In this document: piece after piece, positions 35,223 to 43,626 of the stretch | Position numbering within the stretch: the stretch's first letter is position 1 | Layout: every line of letters starts with the position of its first letter | Assembly (NCBI GenBank): GCA_964402065.1 | Contig: CAYOAN010000004.1 | Location: 164,047-228,046 of the forward strand | Source of the DNA: CAIWMF01 sp964402065 | GTDB taxonomy: Bacteria > Verrucomicrobiota > Verrucomicrobiia > Chthoniobacterales > UBA6821 | DNA length: 64,000 nt | Direction: 5' to 3' | Translations under genes and position numbers: made by a program | Notes under the pieces: generated by a model | Told to the model about the DNA's origin: nothing | The model's database searches: none | What the model saw: the letters and a program-made list of their open reading frames with translations, nothing else

Positions 35223-38018
35223 TTATTTTTTGTTAATCAATTGCCTTAAAATATACGGTAAGATGCCTCCATGCTTGTAATAGTCAATTTCAATAGCTGT
35301 ATCGATACGAACCTTGAGAGCAATCTCCTCGCACACCCCATTTTTTCTGGTGATGCGAAGCTTTAATTCTTGGCGTGGTTGTAATTGGTCGGAAAGCCCA
35401 ATAAGGTCGTAAGTTTCTGTTCCATCAAGCTTCAGCGTTTGGGCATTGGTTCCTTCCATGAATTGTAGTGGAAGCACTCCCATACCAACAAGGTTAGAAC
35501 GGTGAATTCGCTCATAGCTGCTTGCAATAACGGCGCGTACACCAAGAAGCTGAGTTCCTTTAGCTGCCCAGTCACGACTACTACCGGTTCCATATTCTTG
35601 ACCAGCGATAATGAGAAGAGGGGTTTTTTCTTGAGCATATTTTTGTGCTGCATCGAAAATGCTCATGCGCTCGCCGTCTGGTTGATGCAAGGTTTCACCA
35701 CCTTCAACACCAGGCAGCATCAGATTTTTGATACGAACATTAGCAAAGGTACCGCGCGTCATGACACGATCATTGCCGCGTCGACTGCCGTAGCTGTTGA
35801 AATCTTCTGGTTTAACCCCTTGTTCTGTTAGGTACAAACCAGCAGGAGCTTGCTTCTTGATGGCACCTGCAGGAGAGATGTGATCCGTTGTGACTGAATC
35901 TCCAAAGATGGCGAGCGGACGAGCTCCTTCAATAGCTTTAATGCTAGAAGGATTCTTGTCGAAATTTTCAAAGAACGGAGGCTCTTGAACATAGGTGCTC
36001 TTCTGATTCCACTCATAGATCTCACCAGTTGGTGAGGGGATCTCATTCCATTTTGGATTTTGTGCGGCAAAATCAGAGTAATATTTTTTGAAGGTCTCTG
36101 GTTCTAAAGCATTTTTTAGAGCAGCACGCACTTCACTGAGGCTTGGCCAGAGGTCGCGTAAAAAAACGGGCTTTCCATTTTTATCAGAACCAATAGCCTC
36201 TCCTGAAAAATCAATATTGACGCGACCCGCAAGAGCAAAGGCGACAACAAGTGGAGGTGACATCAAGAAATTAGCCTTGATCGCAGGATGGATGCGAGCC
36301 TCGAAATTACGATTACCGGAAAGAACCGCCGCAGTAACAAGATTGTGATCTTGGATAGCTTTTTCAATTTCCGGTTGGAGCGGGCCTGCATTCCCAATGC
36401 AGGTTGTGCAGCCATAGGCCACAGTTTGAAAACCTAGTTGATCGAGATAAGGCTGCAATCCTGTTTTTTCAAGATAACTCGTCACTACGCGGGAACCCGG
36501 TGCCAGCGAGGTCTTGACGGAACTGTCGATAGTGAGACCATACTCCACAGCTTTCTTAGCAAGTAATCCAGCAGCGACCATTACGGAAGGATTGCTTGTA
36601 TTTGTGCAGCTGGTAATCGCTGCAATGAGAACAGCACCATGGCCAATGGCCGAGCCTTTATCATGGAAAGGAGTTTCAGTCATCGTCTCAAGCTGATCGG
36701 GAGTAGGACGATCAGCAACCATTTCTTGCTCATCAAGTGGCAATTTGTGATGCCTTGCAAGATAGGCTTTAACATCGAGATGATTTTTTTCAATACCGTA
36801 TCCACCATCCGTTACACTTTTTTCTAATAGCGTTGAAAAAGTTTTTTCTAAATCAGGTAAATTAATACGATCTTGTGGGCGCTTTGGACCGGCAACACTT
36901 GGTTGAATACTGCCAAGATCAAGTTCTAAACTAACGCTATAATCAAGTTCGCCTTTACGTGGCATTCCAAAAAGCCCTTGTGCTTTGAAATAGTTCTCAA
37001 AAGCAGCGCACTGCTCCGCTGACCTTCCTGTGGCTTTCATGTAAGCGATCGATTCTTCATCGACAGGGAAAATGGCAATAGTTGCTCCATATTCAGGAGC
37101 CATATTGGCAATTGTACCACGATCAGGAAGCGAGAGCTTTGCTGCGCCTTCTCCATAAAACTCAACAAACTTTCCAACTACTTTGGCAGCGCGTAACATC
37201 TGTGTGACATGAAGAGCAAGGTCAGTAGCGGTTACGCCTTCAGCCAGTTCACCGGTAAGATGAACACCAATGACTTCTGGAGTGAGGAAATACACGGGTT
37301 GCCCGAGCATTCCAGCTTCAGCTTCAATACCACCAACGCCCCAGCCAACAATTCCCAAACCATTGATCATCGTGGTGTGGGAGTCAGTGCCAACGAGTGT
37401 ATCTGGATAGTAAACTTTTCCCTCAGCTGTTTCCGCATGAAGTACACCTTGAGCTAAACATTCTAAATTGACTTGATGCACAATTCCAATGCCTGGAGGA
37501 ACAATACCAAATGTTTTGAAGGCTTGCTGTCCCCATTTCAGAAATTCATAACGTTCGCGATTGCGTTGAAATTCGATTTCTAAATTCAGATTCATCGCAT
37601 CAGGACGTCCATAATAATCAACTTGTACAGAGTGATCGACGACGAGATCGACTGGTACGAGTGGCTCTACAGCACTTGGGTTACCACCAAGTCGTTGCAT
37701 AGCACTCCGCATCGCAGCGAGATCGACGAGGAGGGGAACACCAGTAAAATCTTGCAAGACAATCCGAGCAACAACAAAAGGAATTTCCTCTTCAATCGGC
37801 TTTTTAGCATTCCAATTAGCCAGACGCTTCACATCTTCTGTCGTAATTTTATGTCCATCGCAGTTACGCAAGACGGACTCTAAAACAACACGTATGCTGA
37901 AAGGCAGGCGTGAGATCGGCCCTAAACCTTGTTTTTCAAGCTCTGGAAGGGAGTAAAAAAATCCTTTTTGAGAGGAGGTAATGTCAAAGGAATGAAGAAC
38001 GTTGAAGGGATGTTTCAT
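35223..38018 (-). CDS. acnA: Aconitate hydratase A
   Basis: Isomerises citrate and isocitrate in the TCA cycle with a [4Fe-4S] cluster. The 931-residue protein is of the AcnA/IRP1 type: GTDSHTTMINGLGIVGWGVGG (near residue 209), IAAITSCTNTSNPSVM with the first cluster Cys, YGCTTCIGNAGPL with the other two, and the swivel-domain motifs FGDSVTTDHISPAG, SYGSRRGND and AGQEYGTGSSRDWAAKG. Full length, and all cluster cysteines are seen. nadA follows after 44 bp. Confidence 0.97.
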   Translation of the reverse strand: MKHPFNVLHSFDITSSQKGFFYSLPELEKQGLGPISRLPFSIRVVLESVLRNCDGHKITTEDVKRLANWNAKKPIEEEIPFVVARIVLQDFTGVPLLVDLAAMRSAMQRLGGNPSAVEPLVPVDLVVDHSVQVDYYGRPDAMNLNLEIEFQRNRERYEFLKWGQQAFKTFGIVPPGIGIVHQVNLECLAQGVLHAETAEGKVYYPDTLVGTDSHTTMINGLGIVGWGVGGIEAEAGMLGQPVYFLTPEVIGVHLTGELAEGVTATDLALHVTQMLRAAKVVGKFVEFYGEGAAKLSLPDRGTIANMAPEYGATIAIFPVDEESIAYMKATGRSAEQCAAFENYFKAQGLFGMPRKGELDYSVSLELDLGSIQPSVAGPKRPQDRINLPDLEKTFSTLLEKSVTDGGYGIEKNHLDVKAYLARHHKLPLDEQEMVADRPTPDQLETMTETPFHDKGSAIGHGAVLIAAITSCTNTSNPSVMVAAGLLAKKAVEYGLTIDSSVKTSLAPGSRVVTSYLEKTGLQPYLDQLGFQTVAYGCTTCIGNAGPLQPEIEKAIQDHNLVTAAVLSGNRNFEARIHPAIKANFLMSPPLVVAFALAGRVNIDFSGEAIGSDKNGKPVFLRDLWPSLSEVRAALKNALEPETFKKYYSDFAAQNPKWNEIPSPTGEIYEWNQKSTYVQEPPFFENFDKNPSSIKAIEGARPLAIFGDSVTTDHISPAGAIKKQAPAGLYLTEQGVKPEDFNSYGSRRGNDRVMTRGTFANVRIKNLMLPGVEGGETLHQPDGERMSIFDAAQKYAQEKTPLLIIAGQEYGTGSSRDWAAKGTQLLGVRAVIASSYERIHRSNLVGMGVLPLQFMEGTNAQTLKLDGTETYDLIGLSDQLQPRQELKLRITRKNGVCEEIALKVRIDTAIEIDYYKHGGILPYILRQLINKK

Positions 38019-38041
38019 GATAAAAAGTAAAAATTTTTAGT

Positions 38042-38080
38042 GAAAAAGATACAAAGAATGAACGTCAAAGCTCTTTGTAT
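38042..38080 (-). terminator. Terminator after the peroxiredoxin gene
   Basis: On the minus strand, two base pairs after the peroxiredoxin stop codon, arms ATACAAAGA and TCTTTGTAT are perfectly complementary over 9 bp around a 14-nt loop and are followed by CTTTTT. It separates the peroxiredoxin gene from acnA. Confidence 0.7.
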
Positions 38081-38081
38081 T

Positions 38082-38591
38082 TTATTGTTTTTGAAGTGAA
38101 GCAAGCACAGCTTTAATTTTTTCAAAGTCGGGAAGCAGTTTTGGATCGTCGTTGGACTCTGCATATTGAATAACTCCGGAACGATCGATAACAAAAGCAG
38201 AACGTTTTGGAACTCCCGACATTCCAAGACCAATCTCAGGAAGAAAACTTTCATAAGCTACGCCGTAAGCTTCAGCAACCTTGTGCTCATAATCACTAAG
38301 GAGCGTGACTTCAATTTTTTCTTTAGAAGCCCAAGCCTCTTGCGCAAAAGGATTATCGCCACTAATTCCAAAGACTGTTGCATCGAGAGCACTGTAGGCA
38401 TTTATTTCTGAAGTGACAGAGCAAAGCTCTTGAGTGCAAACACCCGTAAAAGCCATTGGAACAAAGAGGAGCACAACAGGCCCCCTTTGAAGAGCCTCCT
38501 GTAGCATAACGTGCTTAAGACCTTCGGCTGTTTTAGAAGAAAGTTTGAAATCTGGAGCAGTCTGACCAATGGCGAGTGTTTTTTGAGACAT
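38082..38591 (-). CDS. Peroxiredoxin (AhpC/TSA family, AhpE-like)
   Basis: Thiol peroxidase reducing hydrogen peroxide or organic peroxides. From ATG 38589-38591 it is 169 residues; an ATG 54 bp upstream would add a tail outside the fold. Key motif: FVPMAFTGVCTQELCS with the peroxidatic Cys52 and a second Cys57. It also has IGQTAPDFKL at the N-terminus, VFGISGDNPFAQEAWA, LLSDYEH and GVPKRSAFVIDRSG. The pattern is closer to AhpE/PRX5-like one- or atypical two-Cys enzymes than to AhpC. It is divergent from the dgkA-like gene. Confidence 0.88.
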   Translation of the reverse strand: MSQKTLAIGQTAPDFKLSSKTAEGLKHVMLQEALQRGPVVLLFVPMAFTGVCTQELCSVTSEINAYSALDATVFGISGDNPFAQEAWASKEKIEVTLLSDYEHKVAEAYGVAYESFLPEIGLGMSGVPKRSAFVIDRSGVIQYAESNDDPKLLPDFEKIKAVLASLQKQ

Positions 38592-38714
38592 AGGAAGAAA
38601 GAAGTTGAAAGTTTGAGAACGGCCTTGAGCTATGAATTTAACCATAAAGCATACAAAAAAGAAAAATTAATTCTTTGTCTTCGTTGCGTTCTTTATGCTT
38701 CATTGTCTTCACTT

Positions 38715-39074
38715 ATGAAAAACAAAAAATGGTGGAGCCTTGTGAACTTCGTTCACGCTACTCGCGGCGTTTTTTTCTTTATCAAAACAGAACGTAATCC
38801 GAGCATCTACCTTGTCGTTATGAGCTCGATTACTCTTGCAGCTTATCACTATCACCTTAATCGGATTGAATGGTGTCTCTTGCTTTTTGCGATGGCTCTT
38901 GTCTGGACAGCAGAAGCCTTAAATACAGGCATCGAACTGCTTGCTGATGAAATTTCGGAAGAGCGTCGAGAGCGGCTTGGAAGAGCTAAAGATGTAGCTG
39001 CTGGAGGGGTACTCATAGCCGCTATCATAGCAGCAATCATTGGAATTTTGATTTTTTGGCCACATCTGATTTGA
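38715..39074 (+). CDS. dgkA: Diacylglycerol/undecaprenol kinase family protein (DgkA-like)
   Basis: Small integral membrane lipid kinase. ATG at 38715 gives 119 residues; the open frame upstream has no family similarity. Seen: SLVNFVHATRGVFFFIKTERNPSI (amphipathic N-terminus), three hydrophobic segments, and the catalytic signature VWTAEALNTGIELLADEISEE, followed by RLGRAKDVAAGGVLIAA with the conserved Lys-Asp. This pattern is typical of DgkA, including Gram-positive undecaprenol kinases. Whether it acts on diacylglycerol or undecaprenol is open. Confidence 0.9.
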   Translation: MKNKKWWSLVNFVHATRGVFFFIKTERNPSIYLVVMSSITLAAYHYHLNRIEWCLLLFAMALVWTAEALNTGIELLADEISEERRERLGRAKDVAAGGVLIAAIIAAIIGILIFWPHLI

Positions 39075-39152
39075 GTTGTAACAAGATTATAGCTTGGATT
39101 GCGAAAAAGAAGATTTACCTTCAATTGTTTTTTTAAATAGATTCAACGCACA

Positions 39153-39704
39153 ATGAAATATAATTTTATGATTAAGAAAGCTCCACTATTGCTACTCATC
39201 ACTTTTAGCATGGCTATTAACTTTTGCTTTGCTCAATCTACTCCAATCACAGCTCCAATTAAAAATGCTGTTGTTCCATTAGAGTTAACAAGTCAAGGTC
39301 TTCATCTGACACTCTCTGGAAAGACCTCTCGAATTTCCCTACAAAAAAGTCAGGAATTAATTATTCATATTAATATTAAAAATATTTCCCAATATCAATT
39401 GATATATGAAGAACCTAGTTTTATAGATGATTTCCATCCCCTTATTTACTACACCTTATCCAATCCTTACTCTTCAATTGGATGGAGCGAGTGGTTCTAT
39501 CAGCTACCAGTACTTCAAGAAGAACGAAGCTTAAATACTGTCAGCAACAATTCTGTGTCCTTACATTTTATGGCTTCTGATGCTGGAACTAAGGAAATAA
39601 CTGTTAATGTCTTTGATGACACAGGCAAGGTGCGTGTTAATCCAACATTTAGCCAAAAATTTGGAACCGTCGCTTCCTTCACAATCACGGTAACGGTGAA
39701 GTAA
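39153..39704 (+). CDS. Secreted beta-rich protein of unknown function
   Basis: I do not recognise this 183-residue protein. A signal peptide is clear (basic MKYNFMIKK, hydrophobic LLLLITFSMAINFCFA, likely cleavage before Gln28). The mature part is rich in beta-strand-type segments (LHLTLSGKTSRISL, ELIIHINIKNISQYQL, TKEITVNVFDDTGKV and FTITVTVK at the end), consistent with an immunoglobulin-like or cupredoxin-like sandwich. No catalytic motif is visible. The start could also be the internal ATG at residue 6. A family-1 repeat lies 27 bp downstream. Confidence 0.6.
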   Translation: MKYNFMIKKAPLLLLITFSMAINFCFAQSTPITAPIKNAVVPLELTSQGLHLTLSGKTSRISLQKSQELIIHINIKNISQYQLIYEEPSFIDDFHPLIYYTLSNPYSSIGWSEWFYQLPVLQEERSLNTVSNNSVSLHFMASDAGTKEITVNVFDDTGKVRVNPTFSQKFGTVASFTITVTVK

Positions 39705-39730
39705 CTAAAAATTAGTTTTTATGAGCCTCT

Positions 39731-39868
39731 TAAATTGAAAAGAGCGCGTTAGAAACACAGAAATTGTTTCTTAGAAAGTGTTACAGATCCAAAAACTAGC
39801 CGCTGAAAACACAGCCCCAAGGAAAAAGAGCAAGCTTATGGCGTACCCTTTTCAATTTAATTCTCTAT
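39731..39868 (+). mobile_element. Family-1 repeat copy (MITE-like), copy C (diverged)
   Basis: Ends TTAAATTGAAAAGAGCGCGT and the inverted CCTTTTCAATTTAA match the terminal repeats of the family. The interior shares GTTAGAA, GGAAAAAGAGCAAGCTTATGGC and other blocks with the copy at 26648-26812 but is otherwise diverged and shorter. It lies between a secreted-protein gene and tRNA-Ser. Confidence 0.65.
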
Positions 39869-39984
39869 GCTCCACTCGCAATAACGCTTAGTGCCTTTTG
39901 CTGCGAGTAGATTTTTTTTTGAACGAAACGTCGTTTCAGATTGACCTTCGAGGCGCTCTCTTGCAGAATCGTCTTTCTTTTTCA

Positions 39985-40071
39985 GGTGAGGTGGCTGAGT
40001 GGTCGAAAGCAGCGCTTTGCTAAAGCGCCGTACTGTAAAAGGTACCGAGGGTTCGAATCCCTCCCTCACCG
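39985..40071 (+). tRNA. tRNA-Ser (GCT)
   Basis: Class II tRNA with acceptor stem GGTGAGG/CCTCACC, anticodon stem GCGCT/AGCGC around loop TTGCTAA (anticodon GCT, reading AGC/AGU), a long variable arm (GTACTGTAAAAGGTAC) and T-arm GAGGGTTCGAATCCCTC. Discriminator is G; CCA is not encoded. Confidence 0.96.
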
Positions 40072-40083
40072 TTATGATTGCTG

Positions 40084-40551
40084 TTACAATTCAGCAATCT
40101 CAAAAATCGCTTCCACTTCCACGGCGGCGCCAAGAGGGAGAGAGGAGACACCGACTGCAGCGCGAGCATGTTTACCTGCTTCTCCTAATACCTCCACGAT
40201 AAAATCGGAAGCTCCATTGATGATTTTTGGATGAGCCGTAAATTCTGCAGTCGCACTAACGAAGCCTGTAAGCTTTACACAACGTTTAATTTTATCGAGA
40301 GAGCCGAGCGCTGCTTTTGCCTGAGCCAAAATATTTAGCATGCAGTGACGTGCGGCTTCAATGCCTTGCTCTTCTGAAACAGTCGAACCAAGGTGTCCCA
40401 CAACCTTGATCTTTCCATCTTCATAGGGCAGTTGACCTGAAATAAAAAGAAACGATCCCACAATCGTGCAAGGAACATAATTGGCCAGCGGGGTGGTTAC
40501 AGTGGGGAGGGTGAGGTTGAGTGATGTGAGTGTGCTTTCGATCGGATTCAT
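40084..40551 (-). CDS. RidA family protein (YjgF/YER057c/UK114)
   Basis: Small trimeric protein related to the enamine/imine deaminase RidA. The 155-residue sequence has FLFISGQLPYEDGKI (near residues 34-48), ARHCMLNILAQAKAALGSLDKI, and a C-terminal GKHARAAVGVSSLPLGAAVEVEAIFE with the Arg that binds the substrate carboxylate in active RidA proteins. The pattern LGEAGKHARAAVG is that of the YjgF-like subgroup common in many bacteria rather than canonical RidA. Its stop lies 13 bp from tRNA-Ser on the opposite strand. The exact substrate is unknown. Confidence 0.88.
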   Translation of the reverse strand: MNPIESTLTSLNLTLPTVTTPLANYVPCTIVGSFLFISGQLPYEDGKIKVVGHLGSTVSEEQGIEAARHCMLNILAQAKAALGSLDKIKRCVKLTGFVSATAEFTAHPKIINGASDFIVEVLGEAGKHARAAVGVSSLPLGAAVEVEAIFEIAEL

Positions 40552-40678
40552 TTTAGGGAATATTAGGGTGTGTTAAAAAATTGATAAAACTGTAATCATA
40601 AAACTAAGCAGCTTCTTCGCGCACCGAAAACTTAAAAATGATACTTAACGTTAAAGATAGATTGTTTAAAGCGAGCTA

Positions 40679-41347
40679 TTAGGAACATCTCCTCTTAGCT
40701 GTTACATAAATGGCCACCATGCCACCTATCCAGGCACCTGCAATACAGTCGCCTATGAAATGATAGTCATCAGCTAGCAGCCCTACAACCACTGCCACTG
40801 CTACAAAAACTCCCAAACAGCGCCAAAGACCGAGGGGAAAGGTGAGCCAAAGAGCCACCATAAAAGCCACTGCTACTGTTGTGTGGCCCGAGGGAAAAGA
40901 CTGATAAATGGCTCCCTTATGAAACCAATGAAACCCATAAGCCTGATCGCGAAGAAGTGAAGGATTATTTTGGATCCAAGTCCTCGGCCAATACCGACCG
41001 AATATAACTTTCAAAACATCCTTCATAAAAATGGCAATCACAATGCTGTTAGCAACATTTAAAAAGGGCCATTGAAACTTTAGGTCCTGATTATTGAAAG
41101 GCTTATTTTTTTGATGAGAAAGTGACCAAGCAAAGTAGCAATAATACAAAAAGCTCCAAATCACGATCAGATCAACAAGATGAGTACTCCAATCAAAAAT
41201 TGGAAAACGCCGTAAGTTTTCATGATCAACCCACCTTGCAAAAGTGGGGTCAACCCAAAAACAACATCCCATAAGGAGCAATGTTGTTGGAATGAGAGAA
41301 AGAAGGGTTTTTTGGAAAAGCGATAGAGCGGGAAAGAGCCTCATCAA
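40679..41347 (-). CDS. PAP2-family membrane phosphatase
   Basis: Membrane phosphatase acting on a lipid phosphate such as undecaprenyl pyrophosphate or phosphatidate. The 222-residue protein has about six hydrophobic segments. The three PAP2 motifs are visible as KVIFGRYWPR (near 113-122), SFPSGHTTVAVAF (near 151-163) and LLADDYHFIGDCIAG (near 190-204), the last keeping the His-x3-Asp pair. It overlaps the end of pdxJ by 4 bp, so the two are probably translationally coupled, an unrelated pairing in function. Confidence 0.85.
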   Translation of the reverse strand: MMRLFPALSLFQKTLLSLIPTTLLLMGCCFWVDPTFARWVDHENLRRFPIFDWSTHLVDLIVIWSFLYYCYFAWSLSHQKNKPFNNQDLKFQWPFLNVANSIVIAIFMKDVLKVIFGRYWPRTWIQNNPSLLRDQAYGFHWFHKGAIYQSFPSGHTTVAVAFMVALWLTFPLGLWRCLGVFVAVAVVVGLLADDYHFIGDCIAGAWIGGMVAIYVTAKRRCS

Positions 41348-42066
41348 TGAATAAGTTGATTTTTATAAAGCTGGACCGTTTTCTCTAATCCAAAATAGAG
41401 CGCATCACAAACGAGCGCATGACCAATACTAACCTCATCAAGACAGGGAATCTGCTGTTTGAAGAATTTGAGATTGTTCAAATCAAGATCATGGCCAGCA
41501 TTAAGCCCCAAGCCTATCTCTTGAGCCTTTCTTGCAGCAGCCACATAAGCAGCAACAGCTTCTTCTAGTTTTCCCTCTGCAAATTTTCTAGCATAACCTT
41601 CGGTATAAAGCTCAATGCGATCGGTTCCAGTAGCTTTAGCTCCTTCAACCATGGCGAGATCAGGATCCACAAAAATAGAAACTCGAATACCGGCTCTCTG
41701 AAAAATAGGTATTATCTCTTGTAAGTAAGATTGATATTGGACGGTATCCCATCCATGGTTTGAAGTAAGTTGACCTAATGCATCTGGAACGAGCGTCACT
41801 TGATGAGGTTTAGTTTCTAAGACAAGATCAACAAACTTTTTCTCTATCGGATTTCCTTCGATATTAAATTCCGTCGTAATGATTTTTTTGAGTTCACGTA
41901 CATCTTCATAACGAATATGTCGCTCATCGGGACGCGGGTGAACTGTAACCCCATCAGCTCCAAAACGCTGAACGTCGATAGCTGCCTGAATAACATCAGG
42001 ATTATTACCCCCGCGTGAGTTCCGAAGGGTGGCAATTTTATTAATATTGACGGATAACCTAGTCAT
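41344..42066 (-). CDS. pdxJ: Pyridoxine 5'-phosphate synthase
   Basis: Last ring-closing step of the DXP-dependent vitamin B6 route. The 240-residue TIM-barrel protein has LSVNINKIATLRNSRGGNNPD (4-24), GVTVHPRPDERHIRYEDV (38-55), FNIEGNP (near 68), VTLVPD (near 94), VSIFVDPD and LNAGHDLDLNNL near residue 194, and EVSIGHALVCDALYFGL at the C-terminus. Length and motifs are standard. The downstream PAP2 gene overlaps it by 4 bp. Confidence 0.96.
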   Translation of the reverse strand: MTRLSVNINKIATLRNSRGGNNPDVIQAAIDVQRFGADGVTVHPRPDERHIRYEDVRELKKIITTEFNIEGNPIEKKFVDLVLETKPHQVTLVPDALGQLTSNHGWDTVQYQSYLQEIIPIFQRAGIRVSIFVDPDLAMVEGAKATGTDRIELYTEGYARKFAEGKLEEAVAAYVAAARKAQEIGLGLNAGHDLDLNNLKFFKQQIPCLDEVSIGHALVCDALYFGLEKTVQLYKNQLIH

Positions 42067-42167
42067 AGAATAGAGGTTACAGGCTGAACGTTAGAGGCTG
42101 CAGTAAAAAACGGATTTTTAATAAAATGATTGTTGATTCATGCTTTTCTACTGATGAAAAAATTCTC

Positions 42168-42674
42168 TCAACTTGCTGTCAACATTGTCGTAATACCGAC
42201 ATAAATATCGAGAGTCGTATTATTCGGATCTGCTGTGCGTTCATCGTAGACCTCAAAGTCAGCAAAGTAATTGCGTTCTCCACCTAGCGTTTGCGGAGTG
42301 GTAGCCCAAATTTCTTGCCAAGCATGAATACAAACTTCCGGCATTGGTCCTGGACCTGCTGTAATTTTTACATAGCGCTGTGCAGGTATCGTCAATTTGG
42401 AAAAACCTTCGGGAATATCTCTAAAAGAACTGACTACTTCTCCGATAAAATAGTCATATTCACCGGTATAATCAGATTCGTAATTAGTATAGATGCAATA
42501 AGTGATTCCAGGTGAAAAACGTTGCGCGATTTTGTCGGCAGATTGATTTTCAAAATATTGCTGAAGCATTCTAGGAATTTTAGCACTATTCGAATCCATT
42601 TCATGATTGAGACTCGTGCGGCAGGTCAGACCGATTAATTTTAGCTCACCCAAGGCAGTTTCAGTTTTTTTCAT
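42168..42674 (-). CDS. GyrI-like/effector-binding domain protein
   Basis: A 168-residue stand-alone ligand-binding domain of the type found at the C-terminus of AraC-family regulators and in GyrI/Rob. Seen: LKLIGLTCRTSLNHE at the N-terminus, FSPGITYCIYTNYESDYTGEYDYFIGEVV in the middle (strand-rich), FSKLTIPAQRYVKITAGPG and WQEIWAT near the C-terminal third, ending in ERTADPNNTTLDIYVGI. ATG at 42672-42674 was chosen because the 42 upstream codons of the frame have no similarity to the domain. No DNA-binding part is present. It may bind a small hydrophobic molecule. Confidence 0.72.
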   Translation of the reverse strand: MKKTETALGELKLIGLTCRTSLNHEMDSNSAKIPRMLQQYFENQSADKIAQRFSPGITYCIYTNYESDYTGEYDYFIGEVVSSFRDIPEGFSKLTIPAQRYVKITAGPGPMPEVCIHAWQEIWATTPQTLGGERNYFADFEVYDERTADPNNTTLDIYVGITTMLTAS

Positions 42675-42991
42675 AAAAGCCAAGGATATGAGGCAAGCTC
42701 TACTTTTTCCAGCTTCAATGCTCTTTGCACAAATTTTTAAAAACTTCTTCTTCGTAAAACGCTCGCATTTGCCTATAGCACCTTGTTTGTTGAGGTACAT
42801 GCTATTTGTATACTCAGAAAATAGAATTCAAGCATTTCTGCATAACAATCAGATAATAAAAGTGTTGCTATTAGTTTCCAAGTTGAGATAAAGAGAAGTT
42901 TTGGGAATCCACTCTGTAGAGGAGTCCCAAAAAGCATAGAAAAAACTAGATCATTGCAACTAAAAGCTTAAATTTTGCTCCAAAAAAAACC

Positions 42992-43136
42992 TATGTCATA
43001 AGTAATTAAAAAGTGGAGGTTTATTTCCTAGAGCAAGAGCTTCTTCCAATTCCACGCTACTATGTCATGAAATAATAGAAGGATGAAGGTTTGTTAAAGT
43101 TTGTTGAAACTTCCACCCTTTAATTATTCATGACAT
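42992..43136. repeat. Threefold TATGTCAT-type repeat with a large hairpin
   Basis: A motif of about 32 bp beginning TATGTCATRA and continuing with a TAATTAAA-like block and GTGGARGTTT occurs at 42992-43023 (+), 43061-43092 (+) and, inverted, 43105-43136. The last two form a stem of about 30 bp with few mismatches (outer arms TATGTCATGA and TCATGACATA). It lies in the 952-bp non-coding stretch between the effector-binding-domain gene and dapF. No coding potential. It may be a mobile-element remnant or a multi-site regulatory region. Confidence 0.5.
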
Positions 43137-43312
43137 ATATTATCTTAAGTTATTAAAATAAAGAAACGCACCTCCATTATTCGTAAAAACTAAAAAAGTT
43201 TGAACATTTTTAGCTTTGAGCAGTCCAACTCGACACATAGCGAGAAAAAAACACCTCCCCAAATAAGAGTTAACGCCTCCCATCAAGGAGCAATAAGGAA
43301 TTTTTTAATCCT

Positions 43313-43374
43313 GCGAGCCACTGCGATCTGTTTTTTGGTTTTTTCAGATCGAACAACGGTGGCTCGCTTTTTTT
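43313..43374 (+). terminator. Strong two-part terminator hairpin upstream of dapF
   Basis: GCGAGCCAC (43313-43321) pairs perfectly with GTGGCTCGC (43359-43367) and is followed by seven T. Inside, GATCTG (43325-43330) pairs with CAGATC (43345-43350) around a T-rich loop. No gene on the plus strand ends nearby: the closest plus-strand gene upstream is dgkA/39153 more than 3 kb away. So it probably ends a non-coding transcript or leader made in the 42.7-43.3 kb region. The rest of the gap to dapF (43375-43626) contains nothing I can assign. Confidence 0.7.
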
Positions 43375-43626
43375 AACCCGATCGAAATTAGGCACCCCTT
43401 AAGAAGCTCTCTCAAGACATCTCTTATCCTGAAGCCAAAGCTTACAAAACCTGTAGAAACTTACTTCTACCCAAGGCCAAGAAAAAAACCAGTGCACTAA
43501 ACAAGCAAACAACGATGCTGATACAACAGCGCGAACAAAGGTTGAAGATTAAAATTAACGTGACCTCTTCTCAAAAATAAGTATTTTTATCCTTTACGTT
43601 TTTTGACTTAGAATCACCCTGCAACT

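Noticed and set aside
38511..38714. Longer N-terminus for the dgkA-like gene
   Set aside because: The 68 extra codons are antisense to the peroxiredoxin gene and not similar to the family.
42675..42800. N-terminal extension of the effector-binding-domain protein, perhaps an HTH domain
   Set aside because: The 42 residues are basic but show no helix-turn-helix pattern, and the domain begins right after the internal ATG.
43156..43180. GAGGTGCG on the minus strand, reminiscent of the start of a lysine riboswitch
   Set aside because: The remaining conserved parts are absent, and the orientation is away from the dap genes.
43391..43580. A 57-codon open stretch on the plus strand upstream of dapF, basic in composition
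   Set aside because: No start codon until near its end, no ribosome-binding site and no similarity I know; it is probably chance.
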